A stretch of 64,000 bases of DNA from Sphingopyxis sp. H050 (GCF_001468265.1 NZ_LNRZ01000005.1:1-64000), one strand, 5' to 3'. Shown: positions 44,633 to 56,112, counted from the first letter of the stretch. Numbers and translations are program-made. The notes: generated from the sequence alone by a model not told the origin.

Positions 44633-46936
44633 TCAATCGGCGGTATCGCTGAGATCGACCTTATGCGTCTTCGCCCAGTCCAGATATTGCCCGCGCGGAT
44701 CGGCGGCGGGCTGGGACAGGATCGTCCCGATGTCGGCGCGCAGCTTGCCGAGGTCGAGCGAGCGGATCATCGCCTTGACCGGGGCGACCCCCGCCGGGGT
44801 GATCGACAGCCTTTCGATCCCGATGCCGAGCAGCGCCATCGCCTCCAGTGGCCGTCCGCCCATTTCGCCGCAGACACCGAGCGCGACCTTCGATCCTTCG
44901 ACCGTTCGCACGACGCGGGCGAGGTAGCGCATCACCGTCGGCGACAGCCAGTCGTACCGTTCGGCAAGCCGCGGATGCGCGCGATCTGCGGCAAAGAGGA
45001 ATTGCGTCAGGTCGTTGGTGCCGATCGACAGGAAGTCGAGGTGCGGCAGCATCAGGTCGAGCGTTTCGACCAGCCCCGGCACCTCGAGCATCGCGCCGTA
45101 ACGGATCGCGACGGGCAATTTCTTGTTGTGGCTTGCAAGCCAGGCGCGCTGCTTCACGAACAGCTCGCGCGCCGCCTCATATTCCCATGGTTCGGACACC
45201 ATCGGGAACATGACGTTGAGCGTGCGTCCCGCGGCGGCCTCCATCAGAGCGCGCGCCTGCACCTTGAGCAGGCCCTCGCGTTCGAGCGCGAGGCGAAGCG
45301 CCCGCCAGCCCATCGCCGGATTCTCCTCCAGCGCGGTGTCGGTGTTCATGTAGGGGAGCGCCTTGTCGCCGCCGATGTCCACGGTGCGGAAGATGACGGG
45401 GCGGTCGCCCGCCGCATCGAGCACGTCGCGGTAGAGGCGCTGCTGGCGCTCGCGCGCGGGCAGGGTCGCCGAGACGAGGAACTGGAATTCGGTGCGGAAC
45501 AGCCCGATGCCGCGCGCGCCGGTCAGGTCGAGCGCGGCGATGTCTTCGCGCAGCCCCGCGTTGATCATCAGCTCGATAGGCACGCCGTCCTTGGTGACCG
45601 CGGGCAGGTCGCGCAGCGCGGCGAGATTGGCGCGGCGTTTCTGCGAGAGTTCCAGCTTGGCGTCGAACGCGTCCTGCACCGCCTGCGTCGGGCGGACATG
45701 GACCGTCCCCGCGCCCGAATCGAGCAACAGCAGATCGCCCTCGCGGATCGAGGTGCGCACGTCGCTGACGCGGCCGATCACCGGCACACCCATCGCGCGT
45801 GCGACGATGATGACATGCGCGGTCAGCGAGCCTTCCTCAAGCACGACGCCCTTCAGGCGGCGGCGGTCATATTCGAGCAGCTCGGCGGGGCCAAGGTTGC
45901 GCGCGATCAGGATCGAGTCCTGCCGAAGGCCGACTTGCGCCGCGGTGCCCATCTGCCCCGACACGATGCGGATCAGCCGGTTCGACAGATCCTCAAGATC
46001 GTGCATGCGATCGCGCAGCAGCGGATCGTCGATCTGGCGCATCCGCATCCGGGTGCGCTGCTGGACGCGCTCGATCGCGGCCTCGGCGGTCAGGCCGCTA
46101 TCGATCGCCTCGTTGATCCGGCGCGACCAGCCCTCGTCATAAGCGAACATCTTGTAGGTCTCGATGACCTCCTCATGCTCGCCGCCGACGCCGAATTCGG
46201 CCTGGCTCGCCATGCGGTCGATCTGTTCGCGCATCTTGTCGAAGGCGGCATAGACGCGGTGGCGCTCGGCCTCGACATCGTCGGCGACCGTGTGCTCGAT
46301 GGTGATCCGCGGCTGGTGCCAGACGGCGACGCCCGCGCCCATGCCGTCGACAAGCTTCTGCCCGCTGAGGCGCTGGGCCGACTGGTCGGCATTTGCGGCG
46401 TCGGTGCGCGCGGCGGTATCGACCAGGTCGGCGTTGGCGATCAATTCGGACAGCACCATCGCGACCGTCTGCAACGTCTCGATCTCGATTTCTTCGTAGC
46501 GGCGCGGCTCGGCGTGCTGGACGCAGAGCACGCCGACGGCGCGCTCGCGGCGGATGATCGGGACGCCGGCGAAGCTGTGGAAAAGCTCTTCGCCCGTTTC
46601 GGGACGGTAGGAGAAGTCGGGGTGCGCCGCCGCTTCGTCGAGGTTCAGCGTCTCGATCTGCTCGGCGATCGTGCCGACCAGGCCTTCGCCGAGGCCGAGG
46701 CGGGTGACATGGACAGCCTCCTGCTTGAGGCCGCGGGTCGCATAGAGTTCGAGCGCGCCCTCGCGCAGCAGATAGATCGAGCAGACCTCGCTGTGGAGGC
46801 ATTCGCCGATGATGCCGACGACCTGGTTGAGCTTGCTCTGCGCGTTGGTGCGCGCCGCCATCACCTCGTGAAGCCGGGTCAGAATGGTCCGGGCCGACTG
46901 CGCCGCAGTCGAGGGAGGGGGTGGAGCGTTGGTCAT
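44633..46936 (-). CDS. ptsP: Phosphoenolpyruvate--protein phosphotransferase of the nitrogen PTS
   Basis: The 767-residue protein has an N-terminal GAF domain (about 20-165), the EI swivelling domain with the phosphorylated His in LTAHVIIVARAMGVP, and the C-terminal PEP-binding barrel (GARGIGLFRTEFQFL, SIGTNDLTQF, VCGEMGGRP). It is enzyme I of the nitrogen PTS and starts the PEP to NPr to EIIA-Ntr relay. Its neighbours upstream are two exported paralogues of unknown function, 60 bp away. Confidence 0.96.
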   Translation of the reverse strand: MTNAPPPPSTAAQSARTILTRLHEVMAARTNAQSKLNQVVGIIGECLHSEVCSIYLLREGALELYATRGLKQEAVHVTRLGLGEGLVGTIAEQIETLNLDEAAAHPDFSYRPETGEELFHSFAGVPIIRRERAVGVLCVQHAEPRRYEEIEIETLQTVAMVLSELIANADLVDTAARTDAANADQSAQRLSGQKLVDGMGAGVAVWHQPRITIEHTVADDVEAERHRVYAAFDKMREQIDRMASQAEFGVGGEHEEVIETYKMFAYDEGWSRRINEAIDSGLTAEAAIERVQQRTRMRMRQIDDPLLRDRMHDLEDLSNRLIRIVSGQMGTAAQVGLRQDSILIARNLGPAELLEYDRRRLKGVVLEEGSLTAHVIIVARAMGVPVIGRVSDVRTSIREGDLLLLDSGAGTVHVRPTQAVQDAFDAKLELSQKRRANLAALRDLPAVTKDGVPIELMINAGLREDIAALDLTGARGIGLFRTEFQFLVSATLPARERQQRLYRDVLDAAGDRPVIFRTVDIGGDKALPYMNTDTALEENPAMGWRALRLALEREGLLKVQARALMEAAAGRTLNVMFPMVSEPWEYEAARELFVKQRAWLASHNKKLPVAIRYGAMLEVPGLVETLDLMLPHLDFLSIGTNDLTQFLFAADRAHPRLAERYDWLSPTVMRYLARVVRTVEGSKVALGVCGEMGGRPLEAMALLGIGIERLSITPAGVAPVKAMIRSLDLGKLRADIGTILSQPAADPRGQYLDWAKTHKVDLSDTAD

Positions 46937-46995
46937 CGCTCCACCCTGCTAACAGATGCTTTCACCCGTTGCTACGACCACGGTTCAATTTCGCG

Positions 46996-47601
46996 TCAGC
47001 GCTGGATCGACGCCACCTGCACGCCGCCGCGGCCGCTGCGCCACGCCGCCAGATCGTCCTGATACCGGGCGTAGGCATGGTAGAAGTCGATGAACGGCCG
47101 GTCGAGTTCGGCAAGCAGCGCCGGCGCTCTTGCCACCACGTCGTCGGCGCTCATCCCGCTTACCTGCGCCGCGATCGATCCGGCGGCGGGGCAGAATTGC
47201 TTCTGCGCCGGCGGCTGGGCGAAATAGTTGAACAGCTTCGTCGACATCTTGTCGCGCGCCGGGACGCCGATGCGGGCGATGACGGCGCCCTCGGCCGAGC
47301 GGATCAGCCCGCCATGACGGGCGATGATATTGTTATAGTCGGCGACGAGCTGCAGCGATCCCGGATGCCGGCACCCGATCGCGGCGACGTTGAGCGCGAT
47401 GCGCAAGTTCCAGAACGCCGCGTGACCGGTCAAATCACGATTCGGCGTTACATAGGCCCCCTGCGCATCGCGCGGCGGCAGGCGCAGGTTGGCGGCGGCG
47501 AAGCCCGGCGCCTGCGGTTCCTGCTGCATATATTGCGCTGCTGCGGGCGCAGCAGCGAGGGTCGCCGCGCACGCCGCGGCGAGTCCGATCCATCTGGTCA
47601 T
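46996..47601 (-). CDS. Exported protein of unrecognised family, paralogue of its upstream neighbour
   Basis: The 201-residue protein has a signal peptide (MTRWIGLAAACAATLAAAPA, cleaved near AAAQ). The mature part shares with the next gene upstream the pattern AFWNLRIALNVAAIGCR, LVADYNNIIARHG, STKLFNYFAQPPAQKQFC and DRPFIDFYHAYARYQDD. Two cysteines (in IGCR and QFC) are conserved between the copies and could form a periplasmic disulfide. The start was chosen at the signal peptide. I do not recognise a named domain. Confidence 0.8.
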   Translation of the reverse strand: MTRWIGLAAACAATLAAAPAAAQYMQQEPQAPGFAAANLRLPPRDAQGAYVTPNRDLTGHAAFWNLRIALNVAAIGCRHPGSLQLVADYNNIIARHGGLIRSAEGAVIARIGVPARDKMSTKLFNYFAQPPAQKQFCPAAGSIAAQVSGMSADDVVARAPALLAELDRPFIDFYHAYARYQDDLAAWRSGRGGVQVASIQR

Positions 47602-47949
47602 GTTCCCAATTCCCTCAAGGCTCTTGCGAGCGAAGCCGGACGGTTCCGGCAAGGGCGACGATAAGGGGAAATCGGGAGTCGAAAGGTTATCCGAAATTCA
47701 TCATGAACGGCTCGGAAAGCCTGTTGGGAAGCGAAGCTTTCACTATGCTGGGGCGCGCGGATGATTGGCCGGAAAGCCCGGCGCGCCGGGCTTTTCCAGA
47801 CCTTTCTGTGGCCGCGGCGCCGCGCCGTCGGCGGCATGACGTCACGGGACGTCGTCAGCCGCCGCGGCGAAATGCGACGAACCGAATGAAATCCCGTCGC
47901 TGTCCTCGCGCGGCGTTGCAACGATGCAACACCATCGCGCCGCTAAGGG
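47602..47949. other. Gap between the tandem paralogues, with a hairpin
   Basis: These 348 bp hold no convincing gene. The near-perfect palindrome GGAAAGCCCGGCGCGCCGGG (continuing CTTTTCC) at 47771-47797 is a strong GC hairpin followed by short T or A runs on either strand. It probably terminates the upstream paralogue, so the downstream copy likely has its own promoter. Confidence 0.55.
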
Positions 47950-48666
47950 TCAGATGCCGGCCGGCGAGGGGGCGGGCTGAACCGGGCTGGCGACGGGCGC
48001 GGGCGCGCTCATGATCGCCGGCGGAGGGGCATATTTCGCGTCCCATGCCGCGGCGTCGAGCTGATATTTGGCATAGGCCTCGTAGAAGTCGAGGAACGGC
48101 TGGTCGAGCGTCGCCAGGTGGCCGGGCGCGGCGGCGATGACCTGCGCGGTCGGGGTCGACGAGACGAGCTGCGCGACTTCGTTGGCGCGCGCGCAGAAGG
48201 CGCGCTGGGCGGGGGGCTGCGCGAAATAGTTGAAGAGCTGGGTCGAGAGGCGGTCGCGCTCCTTGATCCCGTTCGTCTTGTTCGCCTTGCCGAGCTCGCC
48301 GATCACCGTCTTCTCGGTCGATTTGATCACCTTGCCGTGGGTCTTGATGATATTGTTATAAGCCGAGACCAGCGTCGCCTCCTCGAGGCCGCGGCAACCG
48401 ATCGCGGCGACGTTGAGGCCGATCTTCAGCTGCCAGAAGGCCTTGTCGCCCGTGATGCCGCTGTTCGCCGTCACGAAACGGCCGTCGATCGAGCGGCCGG
48501 GCAGGATTTGGGTCAACGAGGCGTTGCCCGGCGGCAGCGGGCGCGGCGGGATGACGACCACGACCGGCGGCGGTGGAGGCGGCGGGGGCGGGGCGACGGG
48601 CTTCGGCGCACAGGCGGCCACGCTCGCAAGCAGGCCTGCGACGATGATCTTACGCGACACATTCAT
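47950..48666 (-). CDS. Predicted lipoprotein, paralogue of the downstream exported protein
   Basis: The 238-residue protein has a lipobox (LLASVAAC, Cys 19) and a run of about ten prolines followed by VVVVIPPRPLPP, a likely periplasm-spanning stalk. The domain shared with its neighbour follows: AFWQLKIGLNVAAIGCR, LVSAYNNIIKTHG, STQLFNYFAQPPAQRAFC and DQPFLDFYEAYAKYQLD. The tail is Pro/Ala-rich. A GGGGAGAAG ribosome site precedes the ATG. The function is unknown. Confidence 0.82.
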   Translation of the reverse strand: MNVSRKIIVAGLLASVAACAPKPVAPPPPPPPPPVVVVIPPRPLPPGNASLTQILPGRSIDGRFVTANSGITGDKAFWQLKIGLNVAAIGCRGLEEATLVSAYNNIIKTHGKVIKSTEKTVIGELGKANKTNGIKERDRLSTQLFNYFAQPPAQRAFCARANEVAQLVSSTPTAQVIAAAPGHLATLDQPFLDFYEAYAKYQLDAAAWDAKYAPPPAIMSAPAPVASPVQPAPSPAGI

Positions 48667-48698
48667 GATCTTCTCCCCAACCGCCCAACTATGCGGTC

Positions 48699-49703
48699 TC
48701 AACCCCGGGCGTGCAACGCGGCTTCGGCCTGTTGCACCAAAGTAGCGATGATATCGGCAACGCTCTCTTCGGACGTTACCATGCCGACAGATTGCCCTGC
48801 CATTAACGAGCCGCCATCGACGTCGCCGTCGATGACCGCGCGGCGCAGAGCGCCCGCCCAATAATGTTCGATTTGCAGCTGCGCCTCCATCATGTCGACG
48901 CTGCCTTCGTCCAGCAGGTTCGCGACTTCGCGCTGCTTTGCGGTGAAGGCTTCGGTGCCGTTGTTCTTGAGCGCGCGCACCGGGATGACCGGAAGGCGCG
49001 GGTCGATCTGCACGCTGGCGACGGCGTCGCGCGCCGACGCGCGAATGAAGGCCTTTTTGAAATTGGGATGCGCGATGCTCTCGGTCGCGCAGACGAAGCG
49101 CGTTCCCAGCTGAACGCCGGAGGCGCCCATTTCGAGATAGCCCGCAATCGCTTCGCCGCGGCCGATGCCGCCGGCGACGAAGATCGGCACCTCCCCGGCG
49201 AGACTGGGCAGGATTTCCTGCGCGAGCACGCTGGTCGACACGGGGCCGATGTGGCCGCCGGCCTCCATGCCCTCGATGACGAGCGCATCGACGCCCGAGC
49301 GCACCAGCTTCTTTGCGAGCGCCAGCGTCGGCGCAAAGCAGATCACCTTGGCGCCCGATGCCTTGATCGCCTCGAGGCTGCCCTTCGGCGGCAGGCCGCC
49401 CGCGAGTACGACATGGCCGATCCGGTGCTTCGCGCAGACGTCGATCAGATCGAACAGCTGCGGATGCATGGTGATCAGATTGACCCCGAAATTGCGCGTC
49501 GCGAGCGCCTTGGTCGCGGCGATCTCGGCATCGAGCAGTTCGGGCGTCATCGCGCCGCAGGCGATCACGCCAAAGCCGCCCGCGTTGCTGATCGCGCTCA
49601 CCAGATTGCGTTCCGAGACCCAGCTCATCGCGCCGCAGAGAATGGCATAGTCGCTGCCGAGAAGTTCGGTTCCGCGCGCCATCAGGTCGTTAATTTTGCT
49701 CAT
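48699..49703 (-). CDS. Nitronate monooxygenase / NAD(P)H-dependent flavin oxidoreductase family protein
   Basis: The 334-residue FMN barrel protein shows the family segments YAILCGAMSWVSERNLVSAI, NAGGFGVIACGAMTPE, FVAGGIGRGEAIAGYLEMGA and VQLGTRFVCATES. It may oxidise nitronates or act as an enoyl reductase of the FabK type; sequence alone does not decide. The start MSKINDLMARG was preferred to a longer upstream reading. It is 32 bp upstream of the lipoprotein gene on the same strand. Confidence 0.87.
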   Translation of the reverse strand: MSKINDLMARGTELLGSDYAILCGAMSWVSERNLVSAISNAGGFGVIACGAMTPELLDAEIAATKALATRNFGVNLITMHPQLFDLIDVCAKHRIGHVVLAGGLPPKGSLEAIKASGAKVICFAPTLALAKKLVRSGVDALVIEGMEAGGHIGPVSTSVLAQEILPSLAGEVPIFVAGGIGRGEAIAGYLEMGASGVQLGTRFVCATESIAHPNFKKAFIRASARDAVASVQIDPRLPVIPVRALKNNGTEAFTAKQREVANLLDEGSVDMMEAQLQIEHYWAGALRRAVIDGDVDGGSLMAGQSVGMVTSEESVADIIATLVQQAEAALHARG

Positions 49704-49892
49704 CGGCTGGGCCTTTGCCAGCCTTGGCGCGCCGGCGCAATCACTTCGGCGGCGAACGGCTTCGGCTTGTCGCAAGGCGGAATCCGTTTGGCGCGGCAAC
49801 TTCACCTTTGGGCGCAGAAAGCAAATTTAGCCTTTGTCAACTAAAACGCTTAAGATACGGTTCGCCCGACTCATATGCAGGGAAGGGTAATC

Positions 49893-50063
49893 ATGAGCAC
49901 TCCCAAAGAACAGCCGAAGGGTGAAAACGGCGCAACGCCGCGCGCTGTCCAGACTGTGCTCGACGCTCTGGACAAACTGAAGTTCGGCGCGATCCAGCTG
50001 ACCGTCCACGAGGGGCGGCTCGTTCAGGTCGATGTGACCGAACGGCATCGCTACCCCAACTGA
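49893..50063 (+). CDS. YezD-like small protein
   Basis: The 56-residue protein has the YezD/DUF2292 pattern: VQTVLDALDKLKFGAIQLTV followed by HEGRLVQVDVTERHR. Relatives often sit near sulfur assimilation or sulfonate genes, but their function is unknown. A GGAAGGG ribosome site precedes the ATG at 49893. It is 100 bp upstream of a TonB-dependent receptor in the same direction, and may be co-transcribed with it. Confidence 0.8.
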   Translation: MSTPKEQPKGENGATPRAVQTVLDALDKLKFGAIQLTVHEGRLVQVDVTERHRYPN

Positions 50064-50163
50064 TCTCAACAGCTCCCGAAGGGGGATTATCCCCATCCTG
50101 CCGCAGACCGGACCCCCGGATGTGGCAATTTTCATATCACTCCAAAGCAACAGGAAAATTGTC

Positions 50164-52683
50164 ATGACCGCGAAATATCCGTCCATCCGCCGCCGCGTGG
50201 CGGCGTCTGCGCTTACCCTTTCTTTGCTGCTCGCGCTTGGCGCGAGCCCCGCTTTCGCCGCTGAAGTGACGGCCGAGGAAGCTGCCGTGGCGGCCGCCGA
50301 TACCGGCGATCAGGCCGACGACGATGTGAGCCGCGGCGACGTCATCATCGTTACCGCGCGCCGTCGTCAGGAGACCGCGCAGGAAGTGCCGGTCGCGATC
50401 TCGGTGATCCGCGGCGATTCGATCGAGGCGACGGGCAATTTCAACGTCGTGAAGCTGCAACAGCTCGCCCCGACGCTGCAGGTCTATACCACCAACCCGC
50501 GCAACACGTCGGTGAACATTCGCGGCCTTGGCGTGCCGTATGGCCTGACCAGCGACGGATTCGAGCAGGGCGTCGGCATCTATGTCGACGACGTCTATAA
50601 TTCGCGCGTCGCCGCCGCGACCTTCGACTTCCTTGATGTCGACCAGGTCGAGGTGCTGCGCGGACCGCAAGGGACGCTGTACGGCAAGAACACCACCGCG
50701 GGCGCGATCAACATCACGACCAACCAGCCGACCTTCGATTTCGAGGGCCGCGCCGAGGTGACTGTCGGCAACCTCAATTTCAAGCAGGCCAAGGCTGCGG
50801 TCTCTGGCCCGCTGTCCGAAACCATCGCCGCCCGCATCGCGGTTGCCGCGACCAGCCGTCGCGGCACATTGTTCAATGTGCGAACCGACCGCTGGATCAA
50901 CGAGCAGGACAATCTTGGCCTCCGCGGCCAATTGCTGTTCAAGCCGAACGACGACCTGTCGATCACGCTGTCGGGCGACTATAGCAAGCAGGACCCCGAA
51001 TGCTGCGGCACCGCCTTCGTCCGCGTCGGCACGACGCAGCGGGCTCTGACCCGCCAGTATGACGCCATTATCGCGCGTCTGCAGGCGGCAAACCCGAATT
51101 ATAACTATATTGTGCCGAGCCGGAACGTGTACGACCGGCTGACCGACATCGATGCCAGCCTCAACGCCGGCAACAAGATCGGCGGCGTGTCGCTGCGCGT
51201 GAAATGGGATGTCGGCCCGGGCACCTTCACATCGATCACCGCCTGGCGCTTCTGGGACTGGAAGCCGGAGAACGACCGCGACTTCACCGGCGCCTCGGTC
51301 GTCGCCAAGTCGCAGAACCCGTCGCAGCAGGACCAGTATAGCCAGGAATTCCGCTACAATTACGAGGGCGACAAGATCGACTTCGTCGCGGGCGTGTTCG
51401 CCTTCAGACAGCGGATCGACACGCAGGGCACCGAGCAGCAGGGCATCGACGCGACGCGGTACAGCCTGGCGCCGTCGACCGACCCGAACAACGTCTATAA
51501 CCGGCCCGAGGTGCTGGCTGGTTTGACCGCGAACAACACGCAGTTCCTGAAAGCCGACAGCGCCGCCTTCTATGGCCAGCTCAGCTACAAGCTGACGCCC
51601 GAGCTGACGATCCAGCCCGGCATCCGCATCAACTATGACAAGAAGGAAGGCTTTTATCAGCGCGTCGTGACCACGGGCGCTGGGCAAGTCATCGCAAGCT
51701 GCAGCACCGCGGCGCAGCAGGGCAACGCTGTGCTCACGGCGCAGTGCGGCGTCTATCAGCCGCAGCTCACACAGCCGTCGGTCAGCGACTGGAACTTCAG
51801 CTACGACCTGAACGTCAACTACAAGATTACGCCCGATATCCTGGCCTATGCGACCTATGCCAAGAGCTTCAAGACCGTTGGCATCAATCAGAACGGCCTG
51901 CCGCTCGACACCAACAACCAGCCGGTGCTTAGCGCCAGCACGGTGAAGCCCGAGTCGGTCAATCATTACGAGATCGGGCTCAAGACGCAGTTCCTGGGCC
52001 GTTTGGCGACCCTGAACCTCACCGCGTTCCGCACCGAGATCAAGAATTTCCAGGCGACGGTGAACGGCGGCCAGTTCGGCACGGTGCGCGGCTATCTGGC
52101 CAATGCGGAGAAGGTGGTTTCGCAAGGCATCGAAGCGGACTTCAAGATTCGCGCCAGCGACCGCTTCACGGCCTATGCCAACGGCGCCTACACCGATGCC
52201 AAGTACAAGAGTTTCACCAACGCGCCGTGCCCGCCGGAACTGTCGGGCGGCACGTTCGTAACCGGCAATCAGACGCCCAGTGCGCCGGGTGTTCCCGGCC
52301 TGAGCCCGCGCCAGTGCGACATTTCGGGCCAGCGCCTGCCCGGCGTTTCGAAGTGGGCCTTCTCCTACGGCGCCGAAGCCAATGCTCCGGTCACGCTGCT
52401 GGCGAAGGAAGGCCAGGTCTATTTCGGGGTGGACGGCAATTACCGCTCGCACTGGAATTCGAACGCTTCGCCGTCGATCTACACCGACGTGAAGGGCTAT
52501 GCGCTGACCAACTTCCGCGTCGGCTTCCGCGGCGACGGCCTCGACGTCTTCGCCTGGGTGCGCAACGCCTTCGACGTCAATTATATCGAGACGCTGCAGG
52601 TTGCGCCGGGGAACGTCGGCCTGATCGCTGGCCAGCCCGGCGATCCGCAGACTTGGGGCGGGACGATCAAGGTCAGCTTCTGA
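50164..52683 (+). CDS. TonB-dependent outer-membrane receptor
   Basis: The 839-residue protein has a signal peptide (about 1-35, ending PAFAAE), a TonB-box-like segment DVIIVTARRR, a plug domain (QEVPVAISVIRGDSIE to VEVLRGPQGTLYGKNTTAGA), and a 22-strand barrel ending in WGGTIKVSF with a terminal Phe. Ligands of such receptors include siderophores, vitamins and plant or aromatic compounds; none can be assigned. A strong terminator follows. The sulfatases and the YezD-like gene make a sulfur-containing ligand a weak hypothesis only. Confidence 0.94.
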   Translation: MTAKYPSIRRRVAASALTLSLLLALGASPAFAAEVTAEEAAVAAADTGDQADDDVSRGDVIIVTARRRQETAQEVPVAISVIRGDSIEATGNFNVVKLQQLAPTLQVYTTNPRNTSVNIRGLGVPYGLTSDGFEQGVGIYVDDVYNSRVAAATFDFLDVDQVEVLRGPQGTLYGKNTTAGAINITTNQPTFDFEGRAEVTVGNLNFKQAKAAVSGPLSETIAARIAVAATSRRGTLFNVRTDRWINEQDNLGLRGQLLFKPNDDLSITLSGDYSKQDPECCGTAFVRVGTTQRALTRQYDAIIARLQAANPNYNYIVPSRNVYDRLTDIDASLNAGNKIGGVSLRVKWDVGPGTFTSITAWRFWDWKPENDRDFTGASVVAKSQNPSQQDQYSQEFRYNYEGDKIDFVAGVFAFRQRIDTQGTEQQGIDATRYSLAPSTDPNNVYNRPEVLAGLTANNTQFLKADSAAFYGQLSYKLTPELTIQPGIRINYDKKEGFYQRVVTTGAGQVIASCSTAAQQGNAVLTAQCGVYQPQLTQPSVSDWNFSYDLNVNYKITPDILAYATYAKSFKTVGINQNGLPLDTNNQPVLSASTVKPESVNHYEIGLKTQFLGRLATLNLTAFRTEIKNFQATVNGGQFGTVRGYLANAEKVVSQGIEADFKIRASDRFTAYANGAYTDAKYKSFTNAPCPPELSGGTFVTGNQTPSAPGVPGLSPRQCDISGQRLPGVSKWAFSYGAEANAPVTLLAKEGQVYFGVDGNYRSHWNSNASPSIYTDVKGYALTNFRVGFRGDGLDVFAWVRNAFDVNYIETLQVAPGNVGLIAGQPGDPQTWGGTIKVSF

Positions 52684-52699
52684 TCCTCCCCCTCCAGCC

Positions 52700-52738
52700 A
52701 AAAAAAGGGGCCGCTCCCGCGAGGGGGCGGCCCTTTTT
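52700..52738 (+). terminator. Rho-independent terminator of the TonB-dependent receptor gene
   Basis: AAAAAAAGGGGCCGC pairs with GCGGCCCTTTTT around the loop TCCCGCGAGGGG, giving a GC stem flanked by A and T runs. Placed 17 bp after the receptor stop, it could work in both directions and also end the small minus-strand gene. Confidence 0.85.
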
Positions 52739-52751
52739 CATGCAGCCTTGA

Positions 52752-52907
52752 TCAGCGCTGCTGCGGATTCTTGTTGCGGTCCTGGTCCGAGCGCTGACCG
52801 TCTTGCTGGCGGTCGTTGCCACCCTGCTGCTGCTGCTGGCGGCGCTGGTCTTCGTCGCGATCGGCCTGGGGATTTTTCTCGTTCTGCTGGTTGGGGGTGT
52901 TGGCCAC
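52752..52907 (-). CDS. Small Gln-rich hydrophilic protein
   Basis: A GTG-initiated 51-codon gene with a GGAG ribosome site encodes a protein that is almost entirely Gln, Asn, Asp, Arg and Lys. It starts ANTPNQQNEKNPQADRDEDQ, then has a run of five Gln and a DRQQDGQRSDQDRNKNPQQR ending. It has no hydrophobic core and should be intrinsically disordered. The composition, ribosome site and terminator just downstream support a real gene. Hydrophilic stress-type proteins are a possible parallel; function unknown. It converges on the receptor gene. Confidence 0.65.
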   Translation of the reverse strand: MANTPNQQNEKNPQADRDEDQRRQQQQQGGNDRQQDGQRSDQDRNKNPQQR

Positions 52908-55453
<2,546 letters not shown>

Positions 55454-55515
55454 TCCGGCGCCCCGGTCCCGCATCATGCCGCGGGACCGGCGGCGGCCAA
55501 TGGACGACGGGTCGC

Positions 55516-55559
55516 GACCCGCCCCCGGGGACATGGGCCCGGGGGCGGGTCTTCTTTTT
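55516..55559 (+). terminator. Rho-independent terminator of katG
   Basis: GACCCGCCCCCGGG pairs with CCCGGGGGCGGGTC around a short loop, followed by TTCTTTTT. It starts 63 bp after the katG stop codon. Confidence 0.85.
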
Positions 55560-55563
55560 GCGG

Positions 55564-55622
55564 CTTAAAGCGACAAAAGATACGCATGTGCGCGGTCATT
55601 CTGTCTCCTTTGTCGCTTTAAG
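55564..55622. repeat. Perfect 14-bp inverted repeat
   Basis: CTTAAAGCGACAAA at 55564-55577 and TTTGTCGCTTTAAG at 55609-55622 are exact reverse complements around a 31-bp spacer. It resembles a small repeat element rather than a terminator. The remnant gene on the minus strand ends inside it. Confidence 0.7.
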
Positions 55623-55879
55623 GGGGCTCTCGTCGCGTAGGACGGCGCCATGTCGGGCCCGCCGCTGACGTCGACCGCACCGCCTTTCAGGACGCGAACG
55701 ATGGTGACGCCGTTGAGTGCACGATCCATCGCGATACTGAACTGATGGGCGCGGCCCATGGAAATCGCGCGATCCCAGACCGTGGCGAAGCGGGCCGCAA
55801 CACGCCGTTCGCGCAGGCGATAGGCTGAGGCGCGGCGCGTGCCGGCGAGGTGCGGAGCGGGTGGGGGTCTGTGTTCCAT
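55623..55879 (-). pseudogene. Probable remnant of a terminase-small-subunit-like/HTH hypothetical gene
   Basis: The minus-strand reading contains RRASAYRLRERRVAARFATV, WDRAISMGRAHQFSI and DRALNGVTIVRVLKGGAV. This resembles the middle of a sphingomonad family with the pattern SAYRLR-(about 10)-F-WD-AL-G-DRA-(I/L)-G. The helix-turn-helix-like N-terminal part expected before it is missing, and the C-terminal end runs into the inverted repeat at 55564-55622. I read it as a decayed gene; a short functional protein starting at 55879 is the alternative. Confidence 0.4.
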
Positions 55880-55963
55880 CGACCAGTATGAAGCATGGCC
55901 GGATAATGTAGGAAAGGATTATTCCGACGTCTGCTTTGGGGTGGGGAGTTGCCCATCAATTCT

Positions 55964-56066
55964 CGTCATGCTGAACTTGTTTCAGCATCCATGGTCTGAG
56001 CTCGAATGAAATGCCGCGCCGAAGGAAACGGCAGACCATGGATCCTGAAACAAGTTCAGGATGACG
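55964..56066. repeat. Long inverted repeat, REP-like
   Basis: The left arm CGTCATGCTGAACTTGTTTC (then AGCATCCATGGTCTG) pairs with the right arm CAGACCATGGATCCTGAAAC (then AAGTTCAGGATGACG), about 35 bp per arm with a few mismatches. It lies in the non-coding gap between katG and the efflux gene. Confidence 0.85.
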
Positions 56067-56112
56067 AAGCTATAAATGTCGTGTTCCGGTCGAAACCGCT
56101 CACCTCTCTTTT

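Noticed and set aside
44609..47062. 817-codon open frame antisense to ptsP, and similar long antisense frames over the receptor (50137-52701), katG (53330-55534) and the first sulfatase (6379-8232)
   Set aside because: High-GC genes commonly leave the opposite strand open. The sense products are clear full-length families and the antisense readings are low-complexity Arg/Ala/Gly-rich with no motifs.
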